Source: Azonexaceae bacterium
GTDB taxonomy: Bacteria > Pseudomonadota > Gammaproteobacteria > Burkholderiales > Rhodocyclaceae
Direction of reading: 5' to 3'
Assembly: GCA_009469665.1 (NCBI GenBank)
Contig: SSTB01000184.1
Location: 1 to 7,098 of the forward strand
DNA: 7,098 nucleotides
The translations under genes were made by a program, and so were the position numbers. The notes under the pieces are model-generated. The model saw only the letters and a program-made list of their open reading frames with translations, searched no databases and was not told the origin of the DNA. This document shows, one piece after another, positions 1 through 6,447 of this stretch. Positions within the stretch are counted from its first letter, which is position 1. The number at the start of each line of letters is the position of its first letter.

Positions 1-44
1 CTGTTGGCGAAGCTGGGCCGCCGCATTGACATTCCGCCAAACAT
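1..44 (-). CDS. Possible start of a gene cut by the left edge
   Basis: Downstream of the candidate promoter an ATG at 42-44 opens a frame (MFGGMSMRRPSFAN) that runs off the window. Two further in-frame ATGs at 30-32 and 24-26 are alternative starts; the last has GGCGGA about 6 bases upstream. A GGGG lies 9 bases before the first ATG, and a small GC hairpin (55-67) precedes it. Only 14 codons are visible, so neither the product nor the reality of the gene can be judged. Confidence 0.25.
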   Translation of the reverse strand, partial: MFGGMSMRRPSFAN

Positions 45-75
45 TGTTGTGGTCCCCGCGCCGCGGGCCTCCCCT

Positions 76-249
76 CTATGCCTCCGGGGACGTATACGCC
101 CGGCTTCGGGCCGATGTCAACGGAATGGCGTCATCCTTGAAACGCCAGACGAATTCAAGGGGGTAAGCGGAGTTGGACAGGCCAGCGGGCTCGTAGAGGT
201 ACCCCCGGTGGGCGAGGCATCTCGAGTGGCGCAGCGATACGGGGAACAC
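76..249 (-). CDS. Doubtful 57-codon protein-like frame in the left intergenic region
   Basis: A GTG-initiated minus-strand frame ends at TAG (76-78). Its later part (HRGYLYEPAGLSNSAYPLEF, then VWRFKDDAIPLTSARSRAY) has a balanced, protein-like residue mix, unlike the Arg/Pro/Ala-rich shadows elsewhere. The frame is also open for some distance upstream of the GTG, into the 66-residue gene. There is no good Shine-Dalgarno, and the candidate promoter at 91-120 lies inside it. It may be a small gene, a remnant, or part of a repeated intergenic element. I do not recognise a family. Confidence 0.2.
   Translation of the reverse strand: MFPVSLRHSRCLAHRGYLYEPAGLSNSAYPLEFVWRFKDDAIPLTSARSRAYTSPEA
91..120 (-). 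promoter_or_regulatory. Candidate sigma70-type promoter reading leftward
   Basis: On the minus strand a perfect -35 TTGACA (115-120) is followed after 18 bases by TATACG (91-96), which keeps the first four -10 bases. The spacer contains a short dyad, GCCCG-AAGC-CGGGC. Transcription would begin near position 84 and run off the left edge, so the promoter would serve a gene mostly outside the window. It is the best promoter-like sequence seen here; the weak last two -10 bases leave doubt. Confidence 0.5.
135..160. promoter_or_regulatory. Inverted repeat, candidate operator upstream of the leftward promoter
   Basis: CCTTGAA (135-141) and TTCAAGG (154-160) form a perfect 7-bp inverted repeat with a 12-base spacer. 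The arms are A/T-richer than the surroundings, as in many dimeric regulator sites. Its centre lies about 27 bases upstream of the putative -35 box, a position typical for an activator. The regulator is unknown and no other copy was noticed in the window. An RNA hairpin role is also possible. Confidence 0.35.
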
Positions 250-334
250 GGGATTCCGGGCGTCGATAGGCGGTCGATCGCGGTTTCCCGGTTTATGGTT
301 CCGTTCCCGCGGAGGATTTGGGGATGAAGGCTTG

Positions 335-348
335 CGGGGCCAACCCCG
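335..348 (-). other. Short hairpin just after the small membrane gene
   Basis: On the transcribed strand CGGGG-TTGG-CCCCG begins 1 base after the TGA stop of the 66-residue gene. A 5-bp G/C stem lies where an operon end would be expected, but no T run follows, so intrinsic termination is not supported. It may stabilise the 3' end or contribute to Rho-dependent termination. Confidence 0.3.
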
Positions 349-349
349 G

Positions 350-550
350 TCAATGCCATAGGCGGTCGAGCAGCCACAGGGCCGTGACGGCCGCAGCGGA
401 CGCGGCGAGGCCCCATGCGATGCGGCGGACGAGCAGGCGGTCCGCGGCCTCGTCCCGGCGCTCGTCGTCGATCATACGGCGCAGGCGGTGCAGGGCGGCG
501 ATGCCGACGGCGCGGCGCACGGCACGGTCCAGATCCTCCGGCGTGCTCAC
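350..550 (-). CDS. Small membrane protein, 66 residues, function unknown
   Basis: The GTG start overlaps the apbE TGA (GTGA, 4 bases), so translation is probably coupled to apbE. Residues 1-43 are highly charged and helical (RAVRRAV, HRLRRMIDDERRDEA, LLVRR) and would face the cytoplasm. Residues about 44-61 (IAWGLAASAAAVTALWLL) form a single membrane span with only a few residues after it, so it looks tail-anchored. There is no signal peptide, cysteine, metal motif or FMN-attachment motif, so it is not an obvious ApbE substrate. I do not recognise the family. Its position suggests a partner or accessory to ApbE, but this is only contextual. Confidence 0.7.
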   Translation of the reverse strand: MSTPEDLDRAVRRAVGIAALHRLRRMIDDERRDEAADRLLVRRIAWGLAASAAAVTALWLLDRLWH

Positions 551-1599
551 GGCACGATATCCAGGTCCGGCGTCGGGCCGAGGAAACTGAGGCGGCGATG
601 CAGGGCGGCGGTGACGGCGATGCGGCCGTCGGCGTCGATGCGGATGGCCTGGGTGATGCCCAGGCGCCGGGCGGCAGCCTGCCAGGCGTCGGGCCCGGCG
701 ATGAAGAGCGGTTTCGAGGCGGCGTCGGAAAGGGTGCCTGCACCGGCGCCTCCGGGAATGACCACCGTAAGGGCCTGGGTGTGGGCCGCCGGAGCGCCGC
801 TGCGGGGATCGAGGAGGTGGGCGTAGCGCTTGCCGTCCAGTTCGAAGAAGCGCTGATAATCACCGGAGGTGCCGACCGCTTCGCCGTCCTCCAGCTCCAG
901 GGTGGCCAGGGGGCCGGGTTGGCGGGGGTGCTGGATGCCAACCCGCCATTTGCGCCCTTCCTTGCTGCCTAGGGCGAGGATGTTGCCGCCGATGTTGATG
1001 AGGGCGTTGGTGACGCCCTGCTCCCGCAAGAGCGCGGCGGCACGGTCGAGGGCGACGCCCTTCAGGTAGCCGCCGAAGTCCAGAGCCACTTCCCGCTTGC
1101 GGCTGCGCACGGTGGTCCCCTCGACCAGCAGATCGGCAATCGACGGCTGGGCCTTGCGCCAGGCGGTGATGGCGGCGGGTGCCGGAAGCTGAGCCTTGAA
1201 TTCGTCGGACTGGAAACCCCACAGGGCGATCAGGCGTCCGATGCCCGGGTCGAAGAGATGGTCGCCCCGGGCGGCGAGGGCCTGGGCTTCGCGGATGAAC
1301 GCGGCCAGCTCGGGGCTCACGGTGTGGGGCTGGCCGGCGGCGATGGCGGCGTTGAGAGCGGTGAGTTCCGAGGGCTGCCAGGCGTGGTAGGCCCGGTGCA
1401 GGCGGTCGAATTCGCGCAGGACGGCGGCGATGGCCCTGCGCGCCACGTCCGCTTCGGCGGCCACCACCAGGACTTCCACCCGGGTGCCGAAGACGTAGGC
1501 CTCTTGCTGCTGCACCGGCGCGCGGCCGCAGGCGCCAAGCAGGGTCAGCAGGAGGGCCAGGGCGGCGAGGCGCCGCAGTCCGCTTAGGCGCCGCAGCAA
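547..1599 (-). CDS. apbE: FAD:protein FMN transferase, lipoprotein (ApbE family)
   Basis: Transfers FMN from FAD to a Thr/Ser in flavoproteins outside the cytoplasm, such as the NqrB/NqrC or RnfG/RnfD type or other FMN-binding domain proteins. The 350-residue product has a basic start, a hydrophobic stretch and lipobox LGAC with Cys24, giving a membrane-anchored periplasmic lipoprotein. Family signatures: FGTRVEVLV (37-45), HLFDPGIGRLIALWGF (114-129), DFGGYLKGVALD (174-185), NIGGN (202-206), GTSGDYQRFF (243-252), HLLDPRSGAPA (261-271) and SDAASKPLFIAG (291-302). In the last motif the position four after D292, commonly a metal-binding Thr, is Lys296. The TTG start, preceded by GGAGG and giving a complete signal peptide, overlaps gshB by 16 bases; the stop overlaps the next small gene. 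No flavinylation target lies in the window. Confidence 0.93.
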   Translation of the reverse strand: MLRRLSGLRRLAALALLLTLLGACGRAPVQQQEAYVFGTRVEVLVVAAEADVARRAIAAVLREFDRLHRAYHAWQPSELTALNAAIAAGQPHTVSPELAAFIREAQALAARGDHLFDPGIGRLIALWGFQSDEFKAQLPAPAAITAWRKAQPSIADLLVEGTTVRSRKREVALDFGGYLKGVALDRAAALLREQGVTNALINIGGNILALGSKEGRKWRVGIQHPRQPGPLATLELEDGEAVGTSGDYQRFFELDGKRYAHLLDPRSGAPAAHTQALTVVIPGGAGAGTLSDAASKPLFIAGPDAWQAAARRLGITQAIRIDADGRIAVTAALHRRLSFLGPTPDLDIVP

Positions 1600-2588
1600 T
1601 GGTCCTCCAGGGCGGAGATGGTGGCGGCGGCCACGTCGAAACCTGTCTGGGCATGGATTTCGACCATACAGGTGGGGCTGGTGACGTTGATTTCGCTCAG
1701 GTGCTCGCCGATGACGTCGAGGCCAACGAGAAAAAGCCCCCGTGCGGCGAGCCGCGGCCCCAGTTCGTCGGCAATGGCCTCATCGCGGGGGGAGAGTGCC
1801 CGGGCCACGCCGCTACCTCCCAGGGCGAGATTGCCGCGGCTTTCTCCGGCGCGAGGATAGCGGGCCAGGACGTAGGGTGCCGCCCGGCCGGCGACGAGCA
1901 GGATGCGCTTGTCGCCATCAGCGATGGCGGGCAGGAAGCGCTGGGCCATGACGCGACGCCGGCCCAGGGCGGTGACGGTTTCCAGGATGACGTTGCGGTT
2001 GGGATCGTTCCGCCCCACGCGGAAGATGCCGGTGCCGCCCATGCCGTCCAGGGGCTTCAGAATGACGTCGCCCTCCCGGTCGATGAAGGCCTGCAGGGCC
2101 GCCCATTGGCTGGAGACCAGGCTTGGGGGAGCCAGATGGGGAAATTCGGCGATGGCCAGTTTTTCGTTGTGGTCGCGCAGGGCGCCGGGGCGGTTGAAGA
2201 TGCGGGCTCCTTCGGCCTCGGCCCGCTCCAGGAGCCAGGTGGCGGCGAGGTATTCGCCGTCCATGGGGGGATCCTGGCGCATGAGCACGGCGTCGAAGTC
2301 CTTGAGCGCGCGCTCGGCCCGCCCGCTTTCCCGGAACCAGGCAGCGTCGTCCTGGAGCACCAGATCGATGGCTTCGCCTCTCACCGTTCCGCCGCCGTCC
2401 CGGGGCGCGCCCCAGCCCAGGGTCGCCGCCTCGATGGCGCTCACGGCATGGCCCCGGGCCTGGGCCGCCCGCATCAGGGCAACGGAGCTGTCCTTCCAGG
2501 CCTTGAGGCTTTCCAGGGGATCGACGATGAAGGCCAGCCGGAGGGGCGGTCCCCGGCGGGCCGGCGGGGCAGGGGGAAGGAAGGTCAT
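1584..2588 (-). CDS. gshB: Glutathione synthase
   Basis: An ATP-grasp ligase that adds glycine to gamma-glutamylcysteine, completing glutathione. The 334-residue protein carries the family landmarks in order: N-terminal LAFIVDPLESLKAWKDSS (18-35), MRQDPPMDGEYLAATWLL (103-120), NRPGALRDHNEKLAI (132-146), ATP-grasp loop VILKPLDGMGGTGIF (175-189), DGDKR (214-218), RGNLALGGSG (251-260) and metal/ATP site EINVTSPT (299-306). The annotated ATG adds about 15 Pro/Arg-rich residues before the usual family beginning; there is no ATG, GTG or TTG closer to that point, so the extension is probably real. The Shine-Dalgarno is weak. The C-terminus (DHCCGA) ends in a pair of cysteines, and the last codons overlap the apbE start by 16 bases. 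It works with GshA encoded just upstream. Confidence 0.96.
   Translation of the reverse strand: MTFLPPAPPARRGPPLRLAFIVDPLESLKAWKDSSVALMRAAQARGHAVSAIEAATLGWGAPRDGGGTVRGEAIDLVLQDDAAWFRESGRAERALKDFDAVLMRQDPPMDGEYLAATWLLERAEAEGARIFNRPGALRDHNEKLAIAEFPHLAPPSLVSSQWAALQAFIDREGDVILKPLDGMGGTGIFRVGRNDPNRNVILETVTALGRRRVMAQRFLPAIADGDKRILLVAGRAAPYVLARYPRAGESRGNLALGGSGVARALSPRDEAIADELGPRLAARGLFLVGLDVIGEHLSEINVTSPTCMVEIHAQTGFDVAAATISALEDHCCGA
1604..1608 (-). promoter_or_regulatory. Ribosome binding site of apbE, inside gshB
   Basis: GGAGG on the minus strand lies 4 bases before the TTG at 1599 and within the last codons of gshB. It supports the unusual TTG start of apbE and translation coupled to gshB. Confidence 0.55.
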
Positions 2589-2627
2589 GGCGCGGCGTTC
2601 AGCCCTGGGAGTCAGTCAGATAGGGTT

Positions 2628-2643
2628 GCGTCGATACCGACGC
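2628..2643. repeat. Perfect inverted repeat between gshA and gshB
   Basis: GCGTCG-ATAC-CGACGC is a 6-bp perfect stem with a 4-base loop, located about 40 bases before the gshB ATG in the 156-base gshA-gshB gap. On the transcribed strand no T run follows, so it is not a classical intrinsic terminator. It could be an mRNA structure near the gshB leader or chance in GC-rich DNA. The rest of the gap shows no convincing promoter or coding frame. Confidence 0.35.
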
Positions 2644-2744
2644 GCGCCTCCGCGCAGCGAACGGCAGCCGAAGCCACGGCGAGGATGAGCGACGAGCGGG
2701 AATGGGAAGCGTGCCGAACATAGCTGAACCGATCCGACCGAGGA

Positions 2745-4022
2745 TTAAACCGGCGCCGTGCGCTCCAGCTCCACCGCTGCCGCGAGGGCGGCGAGGCGGG
2801 CAACGACGCCGTAGGCGTAGAAGCGGTTGGGCGCGTCGTCCGGGTTGCGGCCGGGCTGGGGCAGGCTACAGGAAGTTTCGAAGGCCAGGGGCTCGAAGTG
2901 CATGCCCGGGGCGTTGAGGTTTTCGTCCTTGCCGCGGGCCTTGTGCACCCGGTAGAAGCCCCCCACCACGTAGCGGTCGATGAGGTAGATCACCGGCTCG
3001 GCCACGGCGTCGTGCACCGTCTCGACGGTCGGGACGCCTTCCTGGATGAGGACTTCGCTGACCTCAAGGCCCTCCTTGCCCACGCTCATTTTGTTGCGCT
3101 GCTTGCGGTTGAGGCCGATCACTTCCTCGGCGTCGCGCACGGTCATGACGCCCATGCCGTAGGTGCCGGCATCGGCCTTGACCACCACGTAGGGTGTTTC
3201 GGAGATGCCGTACTGGCGGTACTTTTCCCCCACTTCCGCTAGGACGGCAGCGACCTGGGCCGCCAGACATTCCTCGCCCTGGCGCTCGTGGAAATTGACG
3301 CTGCGGCAGACGGCGAAGGCGGGGTTGATGCGCCAGGGATCGATACCGATGTGTTCGGCGAAGGCGGTGGCGACCTCGGCGTAGGCGGCGAAATGGTGGG
3401 ACTTGCGCCGCACGGCCCAGCCAGCGTGGAGGGGCGGCAGGACGAATTGCTCGTTGAGGTTGCGCAGGATGTCCGGGACGCCTGCCGAGAGATCGTTATT
3501 GAGCAGGATGGCGCAGGGGTCGAAGCCGTCCAGCCCCAGGCGGCGGGGGCCGCGGCGCAGGGGTTCGAGAAGCAGGCTGCCACCGTCGGGCAGGGCGACC
3601 TCGGTAGGGGCGGTGACTTCCGGGAGCAGGCTGCCCACCCGCACCGTGAGGCCGGTGAGGGAAAGCAGGTGGGCCAGGCGGGCGACATTCTGCAAATAGT
3701 AGACGTTGCGCGTGTGGTTCTCGGGGATGAGGAGCAGGTCGCGGGCGTCGGGGCAGATCTTTTCGATGGCCGCCATGGCGGCGTGGACGCAGAGGGGCAG
3801 GAAGGCTGGGTTGAGGTGGTTGAAGCCGCCGGGGAAGAGGTTGGTATCCACCGGCGCCAGCTTGAATCCGGCATTGCGCAGGTCGCAGGAGGCGTAGAAG
3901 GGAGGGGTGTGGTCCTGCCACTGGCCCCGCAGCCAGTGTTCGATGGTGCTGGCGTTGTCCAGGAAGCGCTTTTCCAGGTCGAGCAGGGGGCCCGACAGGG
4001 CGGTGGTGAGGTGGGGAACCAT
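2745..4022 (-). CDS. gshA: Glutamate-cysteine ligase (T. ferrooxidans-type GshA)
   Basis: Catalyses ATP-dependent joining of L-glutamate gamma-carboxyl to L-cysteine, the first and usually rate-limiting step of glutathione synthesis in the cytoplasm. The 425-residue sequence fits the proteobacterial family first named from Acidithiobacillus ferrooxidans, distinct from the E. coli GshA family. Family-like segments are PVDTNLFPGGFNHLNPAF (57-74), LLIPENHTRNVYYLQNVARL (97-116), VVVKADAGTYGMGVM (279-293, a glycine-rich nucleotide-binding type loop) and YLIDRYVVGGFYRVH (346-360). Length is full and no lesion is seen. The ATG lies 32 bases after the methyltransferase stop without a strong Shine-Dalgarno, so it may be read from the upstream transcript. 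gshB follows after 156 bases, which supports the pathway assignment. The exact start could be a few codons off, but no better candidate was seen. Confidence 0.93.
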   Translation of the reverse strand: MVPHLTTALSGPLLDLEKRFLDNASTIEHWLRGQWQDHTPPFYASCDLRNAGFKLAPVDTNLFPGGFNHLNPAFLPLCVHAAMAAIEKICPDARDLLLIPENHTRNVYYLQNVARLAHLLSLTGLTVRVGSLLPEVTAPTEVALPDGGSLLLEPLRRGPRRLGLDGFDPCAILLNNDLSAGVPDILRNLNEQFVLPPLHAGWAVRRKSHHFAAYAEVATAFAEHIGIDPWRINPAFAVCRSVNFHERQGEECLAAQVAAVLAEVGEKYRQYGISETPYVVVKADAGTYGMGVMTVRDAEEVIGLNRKQRNKMSVGKEGLEVSEVLIQEGVPTVETVHDAVAEPVIYLIDRYVVGGFYRVHKARGKDENLNAPGMHFEPLAFETSCSLPQPGRNPDDAPNRFYAYGVVARLAALAAAVELERTAPV

Positions 4023-4054
4023 GGGAATCGGGGTGCGGCCTTGGGGAACCTATC

Positions 4055-5323
4055 TTACACCGTCGGGCTTGCGGGAGCGCCGAAGGAGGCCGGCAGGGGG
4101 GCGTTTTCCAGGCTGCGCTGGGTGAACAGGAAGCGCCCGTCGCAGACGAAGCCCAGGCCTGCCCAATCGAGGGCATTGAGCTGGCGGCAGAGCTCGACGA
4201 GGTCGGCCGCCGGGTCGTGGGGAAAAAGCGCGAGGATGGCGCCGTCGTAGTGGGGGCAGGGGTGCAGGAAGAAGGGCCGTTCGCGCCGGGTGCGGCCGTT
4301 GACGTAGATGCGGGGTGCCTCGGTTTCCGGGTAGGCGCGGCCCCATTGCCACCAGTTGCTCTCGTCGAAGGCCCGGATGCGGCGGGCCATGAGGCGGGCC
4401 TTGTGGGGCAGGAGCGCCGGGTGGGGACCGGAGCCGCCGGGGGCTTGCCAGATCATGCGCCGGGTTTCGCCGCTGGCGGCGGTCTGGGAGCAGACGAAAT
4501 CCCGGTTGCCACGGGGGTCGGTATAGACTTCGTCGGCACCGGAAACGGCCCCGACGCGAACCGAGAACAGCTCGCCCAGGCGGCGGGCATGGCTGTCTCG
4601 GGCGAAATGTAAGTGTCCGCTCACTTCCTGAAAGAGTCGCTCTTCCCATTGCAGTGTCTCCAGTGCTGTGCCCAACGGGCTGCGTCTGGGGAGTGCTGTG
4701 TAGCGGCAGCGGCGGCTGAAATCGTCCCGCTCGAAGCGCCACACGAGGCAGTTGGGCATGGCGCCGGAAAACACCGGGGTGTCACCCAGGTCGATGGCGT
4801 CAGTGATGCTGCCCTGGGTGGTCAACCAGCGGTTGAGTGCCACGGCCGAAGTGGTCTTGAGGAAATCCCGGGGGGTGATGAAGATGAGTTCTCCGCCGGG
4901 TTCCAGGTGACGCACCGCCTTTTCGATAAAGAAGAGATAGAGGTTGGAGCGGCCGTCGAAAAGGCGGCTGCCGAGGCGCCGCCGCGTTGCGGGGGCGATG
5001 TCCTGGAAGCGCACGTAAGGCGGGTTGCCAATCACAGTTTGGAAGCGCTCACTCTCTGGGTAAGCGAAGAAATCCATGACTAGCGCCCCGGGTGGCGCGT
5101 GGCGAGCATCGGCTTCGACGGCGACACAGCCGGGGATGCGGCGGGAGAAAGCGCCGTTGCCCGCCGAGGGCTCCAGGGTTCGGCCCCGGCGCCGGCGCAG
5201 GGCGAGCATGGCCTCCACCACCACGTCGGGCGTGAAGACCTGGCCCAAGCCCACGACATCGTAGGCGGGTGGCGTGCGCGCGAGGTCGGATAGCGGGGTG
5301 GAGACGGGGTGGTCCAGGTTCAC
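4055..5323 (-). CDS. N6-adenine DNA methyltransferase, TaqI/Eco57I-like (apparently orphan)
   Basis: This 422-residue protein would transfer a methyl group from S-adenosylmethionine to adenine N6 in a specific DNA sequence. Visible motifs in order: motif X-like GQVFTPDVVVEAML (27-40), SAM-binding motif I LEPSAGNGAF (50-59), motif II AVEAD (68-72), catalytic motif IV NPPY (100-103), and a later strand GGELIFITPRDFLKT (143-157). The order X-I-IV followed by a large C-terminal part is that of gamma-class enzymes. The C-terminal half, from GELFSVRVGAVSGADEVY (250-267) on, resembles the target-recognition region of Eco57I/TaqI-type enzymes. The GTG start overlaps the response regulator stop (GTGA) and has no Shine-Dalgarno of its own, implying translational coupling. 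No restriction endonuclease is adjacent on either side, so it may be a solitary methylase, although a partner elsewhere cannot be excluded. Recognition sequence cannot be read from the protein. Confidence 0.9.
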   Translation of the reverse strand: MNLDHPVSTPLSDLARTPPAYDVVGLGQVFTPDVVVEAMLALRRRRGRTLEPSAGNGAFSRRIPGCVAVEADARHAPPGALVMDFFAYPESERFQTVIGNPPYVRFQDIAPATRRRLGSRLFDGRSNLYLFFIEKAVRHLEPGGELIFITPRDFLKTTSAVALNRWLTTQGSITDAIDLGDTPVFSGAMPNCLVWRFERDDFSRRCRYTALPRRSPLGTALETLQWEERLFQEVSGHLHFARDSHARRLGELFSVRVGAVSGADEVYTDPRGNRDFVCSQTAASGETRRMIWQAPGGSGPHPALLPHKARLMARRIRAFDESNWWQWGRAYPETEAPRIYVNGRTRRERPFFLHPCPHYDGAILALFPHDPAADLVELCRQLNALDWAGLGFVCDGRFLFTQRSLENAPLPASFGAPASPTV

Positions 5324-6447
5324 AGGCGGTAGTCGGAGGCGGCCAGACGCTCCAGGCGGGCCAGCACTTCAGAAAATTCGTCTTCGCCCTTGGCCGCCTC
5401 GTCGAAGAATTGCAGGGCGGAATCGAGGGTTTCCCGCACCAGATCGCCGACGAAATTCTCCTGGATTTCAGACAAACCCAGGCTGGCCAGGGTGCGGGCC
5501 AGGCTTTCCAGTTGGTCCATCATGTGGCGCTGTCCGGCCAAGCGGTTGCTCACCAGGCGCTGGTTGGTGCGCGTCAGGGCGCCGCGCAGTTCGGCCAGGG
5601 AGCCGGCGATGCCGACTTTTTGCAGGTCGCGCTCGTTGGCGGCGTCCATGCCCTGCACGCGAATGTCGGCGCTTTCGGCCAGCACCGCCAGATGGTCCCG
5701 CAGGCGGCCCACCTTGTCCGGGTCTTCGGTGGGCAAATTGTTTACCAGCAGGGAAACGTGGGCGTAATTGACCGCCGCCCGGGAGCCGAATTCGAAGATG
5801 CGACCCATGTTGCGCATGGTGTCGAGCACCGAGGTTTGCAGGGGAGAAAGTTCGCCTTCTGTGGAGACGGTGACGCTGGCGCCGGCACCGCGCACCTGGA
5901 CTGCACCCCGCAGCCCCCAGGCCGCCATGGCTTCGGAAAGCCGGCGGGCGAGGGCATCGTGGGTGGCGGCGCCGGCACCCTGGCGCAGGAATTCGATCAC
6001 CACCCCCAGGTCGCCCATGGTGCTCATGGCGGAAAACGCTGCCTGGGAGGCGGAGGCCGATTGGGCGGCCAGGTCCTTGATGCGTCGGCGCTGCTGCACC
6101 ACGGCGGCGACCTTGTGGCGCAGTTCGGCTGCGGCGATGGGCTTGGTGATGAAGTCGTCGCCGCCCGCCTCGTAGGCGGCGAGCCGCTCCGGTGCCGTGT
6201 CGTGGGCCGAGACGAAGATCACCGGCACTTCGGTGCCTCCCTCGCGCAGGCGGCGGCAGGTGTCGTAGCCGCTGAGGCCCGGCATCTCAATGTCGAGGAG
6301 CACGGCGTCGAAGTCCGCCGGGGCGGCGAGGAAGGCTTCGCCGTTGGCGAATTCGGCCACCGCGTATTCCCCTTCCAGCAGGCGGATGAGGATCATGCGC
6401 TGGGGGGCGTTGTCTTCGACGACGGCGATGCGGGTTTTGTCGCTCAT
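5320..6447 (-). CDS. Response regulator with N-terminal receiver domain and unclassified output region
   Basis: The 375-residue protein opens with a canonical CheY-like receiver domain (about 5-120): acidic pocket E11-D12, phospho-acceptor D52 in AVLLDIEMPGLSG, switch S80 in VIFVSAH, aromatic-type switch position F99, and conserved K102-P103. All catalytic residues are present, so phosphorylation by a histidine kinase is expected; no kinase lies in the window. Residues 121-150 form an Ala/Ser/Arg-rich linker. Residues about 150-265 look like an alpha/beta sensory-type fold, perhaps GAF-like, and 270-370 are largely helical. I see no helix-turn-helix, GGDEF, EAL, HD-GYP or histidine kinase motif, so output is probably through protein contacts. 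Start ATG is supported by AGGAG 6 bases upstream. Its TGA stop overlaps the GTG start of the downstream DNA methyltransferase by 4 bases. The receiver call is secure; the output function is unknown. Confidence 0.93.
   Translation of the reverse strand: MSDKTRIAVVEDNAPQRMILIRLLEGEYAVAEFANGEAFLAAPADFDAVLLDIEMPGLSGYDTCRRLREGGTEVPVIFVSAHDTAPERLAAYEAGGDDFITKPIAAAELRHKVAAVVQQRRRIKDLAAQSASASQAAFSAMSTMGDLGVVIEFLRQGAGAATHDALARRLSEAMAAWGLRGAVQVRGAGASVTVSTEGELSPLQTSVLDTMRNMGRIFEFGSRAAVNYAHVSLLVNNLPTEDPDKVGRLRDHLAVLAESADIRVQGMDAANERDLQKVGIAGSLAELRGALTRTNQRLVSNRLAGQRHMMDQLESLARTLASLGLSEIQENFVGDLVRETLDSALQFFDEAAKGEDEFSEVLARLERLAASDYRL

Noticed and set aside
4..327. Plus-strand 107-codon frame in the left intergenic region
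   Set aside because: TTG start without support, no recognisable family, and it opposes the promoter-like and protein-like signals of the minus strand.
117..941. Minus-strand frame of 274 codons overlapping apbE and the small gene
   Set aside because: The translation is dominated by Pro/Arg/Ser/Ala, typical of an out-of-frame reading, and it conflicts with well-supported apbE.
1599..2723. Long plus-strand open frame (374 codons) opposite gshB
   Set aside because: It is antisense to a clearly identified gshB, its product is Gly/Ala/Gln-rich without any domain, and such frames are expected opposite GC-rich genes.
4023..4070. Possible -10 box (TAAGAT) between the methyltransferase and gshA
   Set aside because: No acceptable -35 sequence at 16-18 bases upstream, so an independent gshA promoter is not supported.
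3288..4250. Plus-strand open frame (320 codons) opposite gshA
   Set aside because: Antisense shadow of gshA with a Gly/Val/Glu/Gln-biased composition and no ribosome binding site noted.
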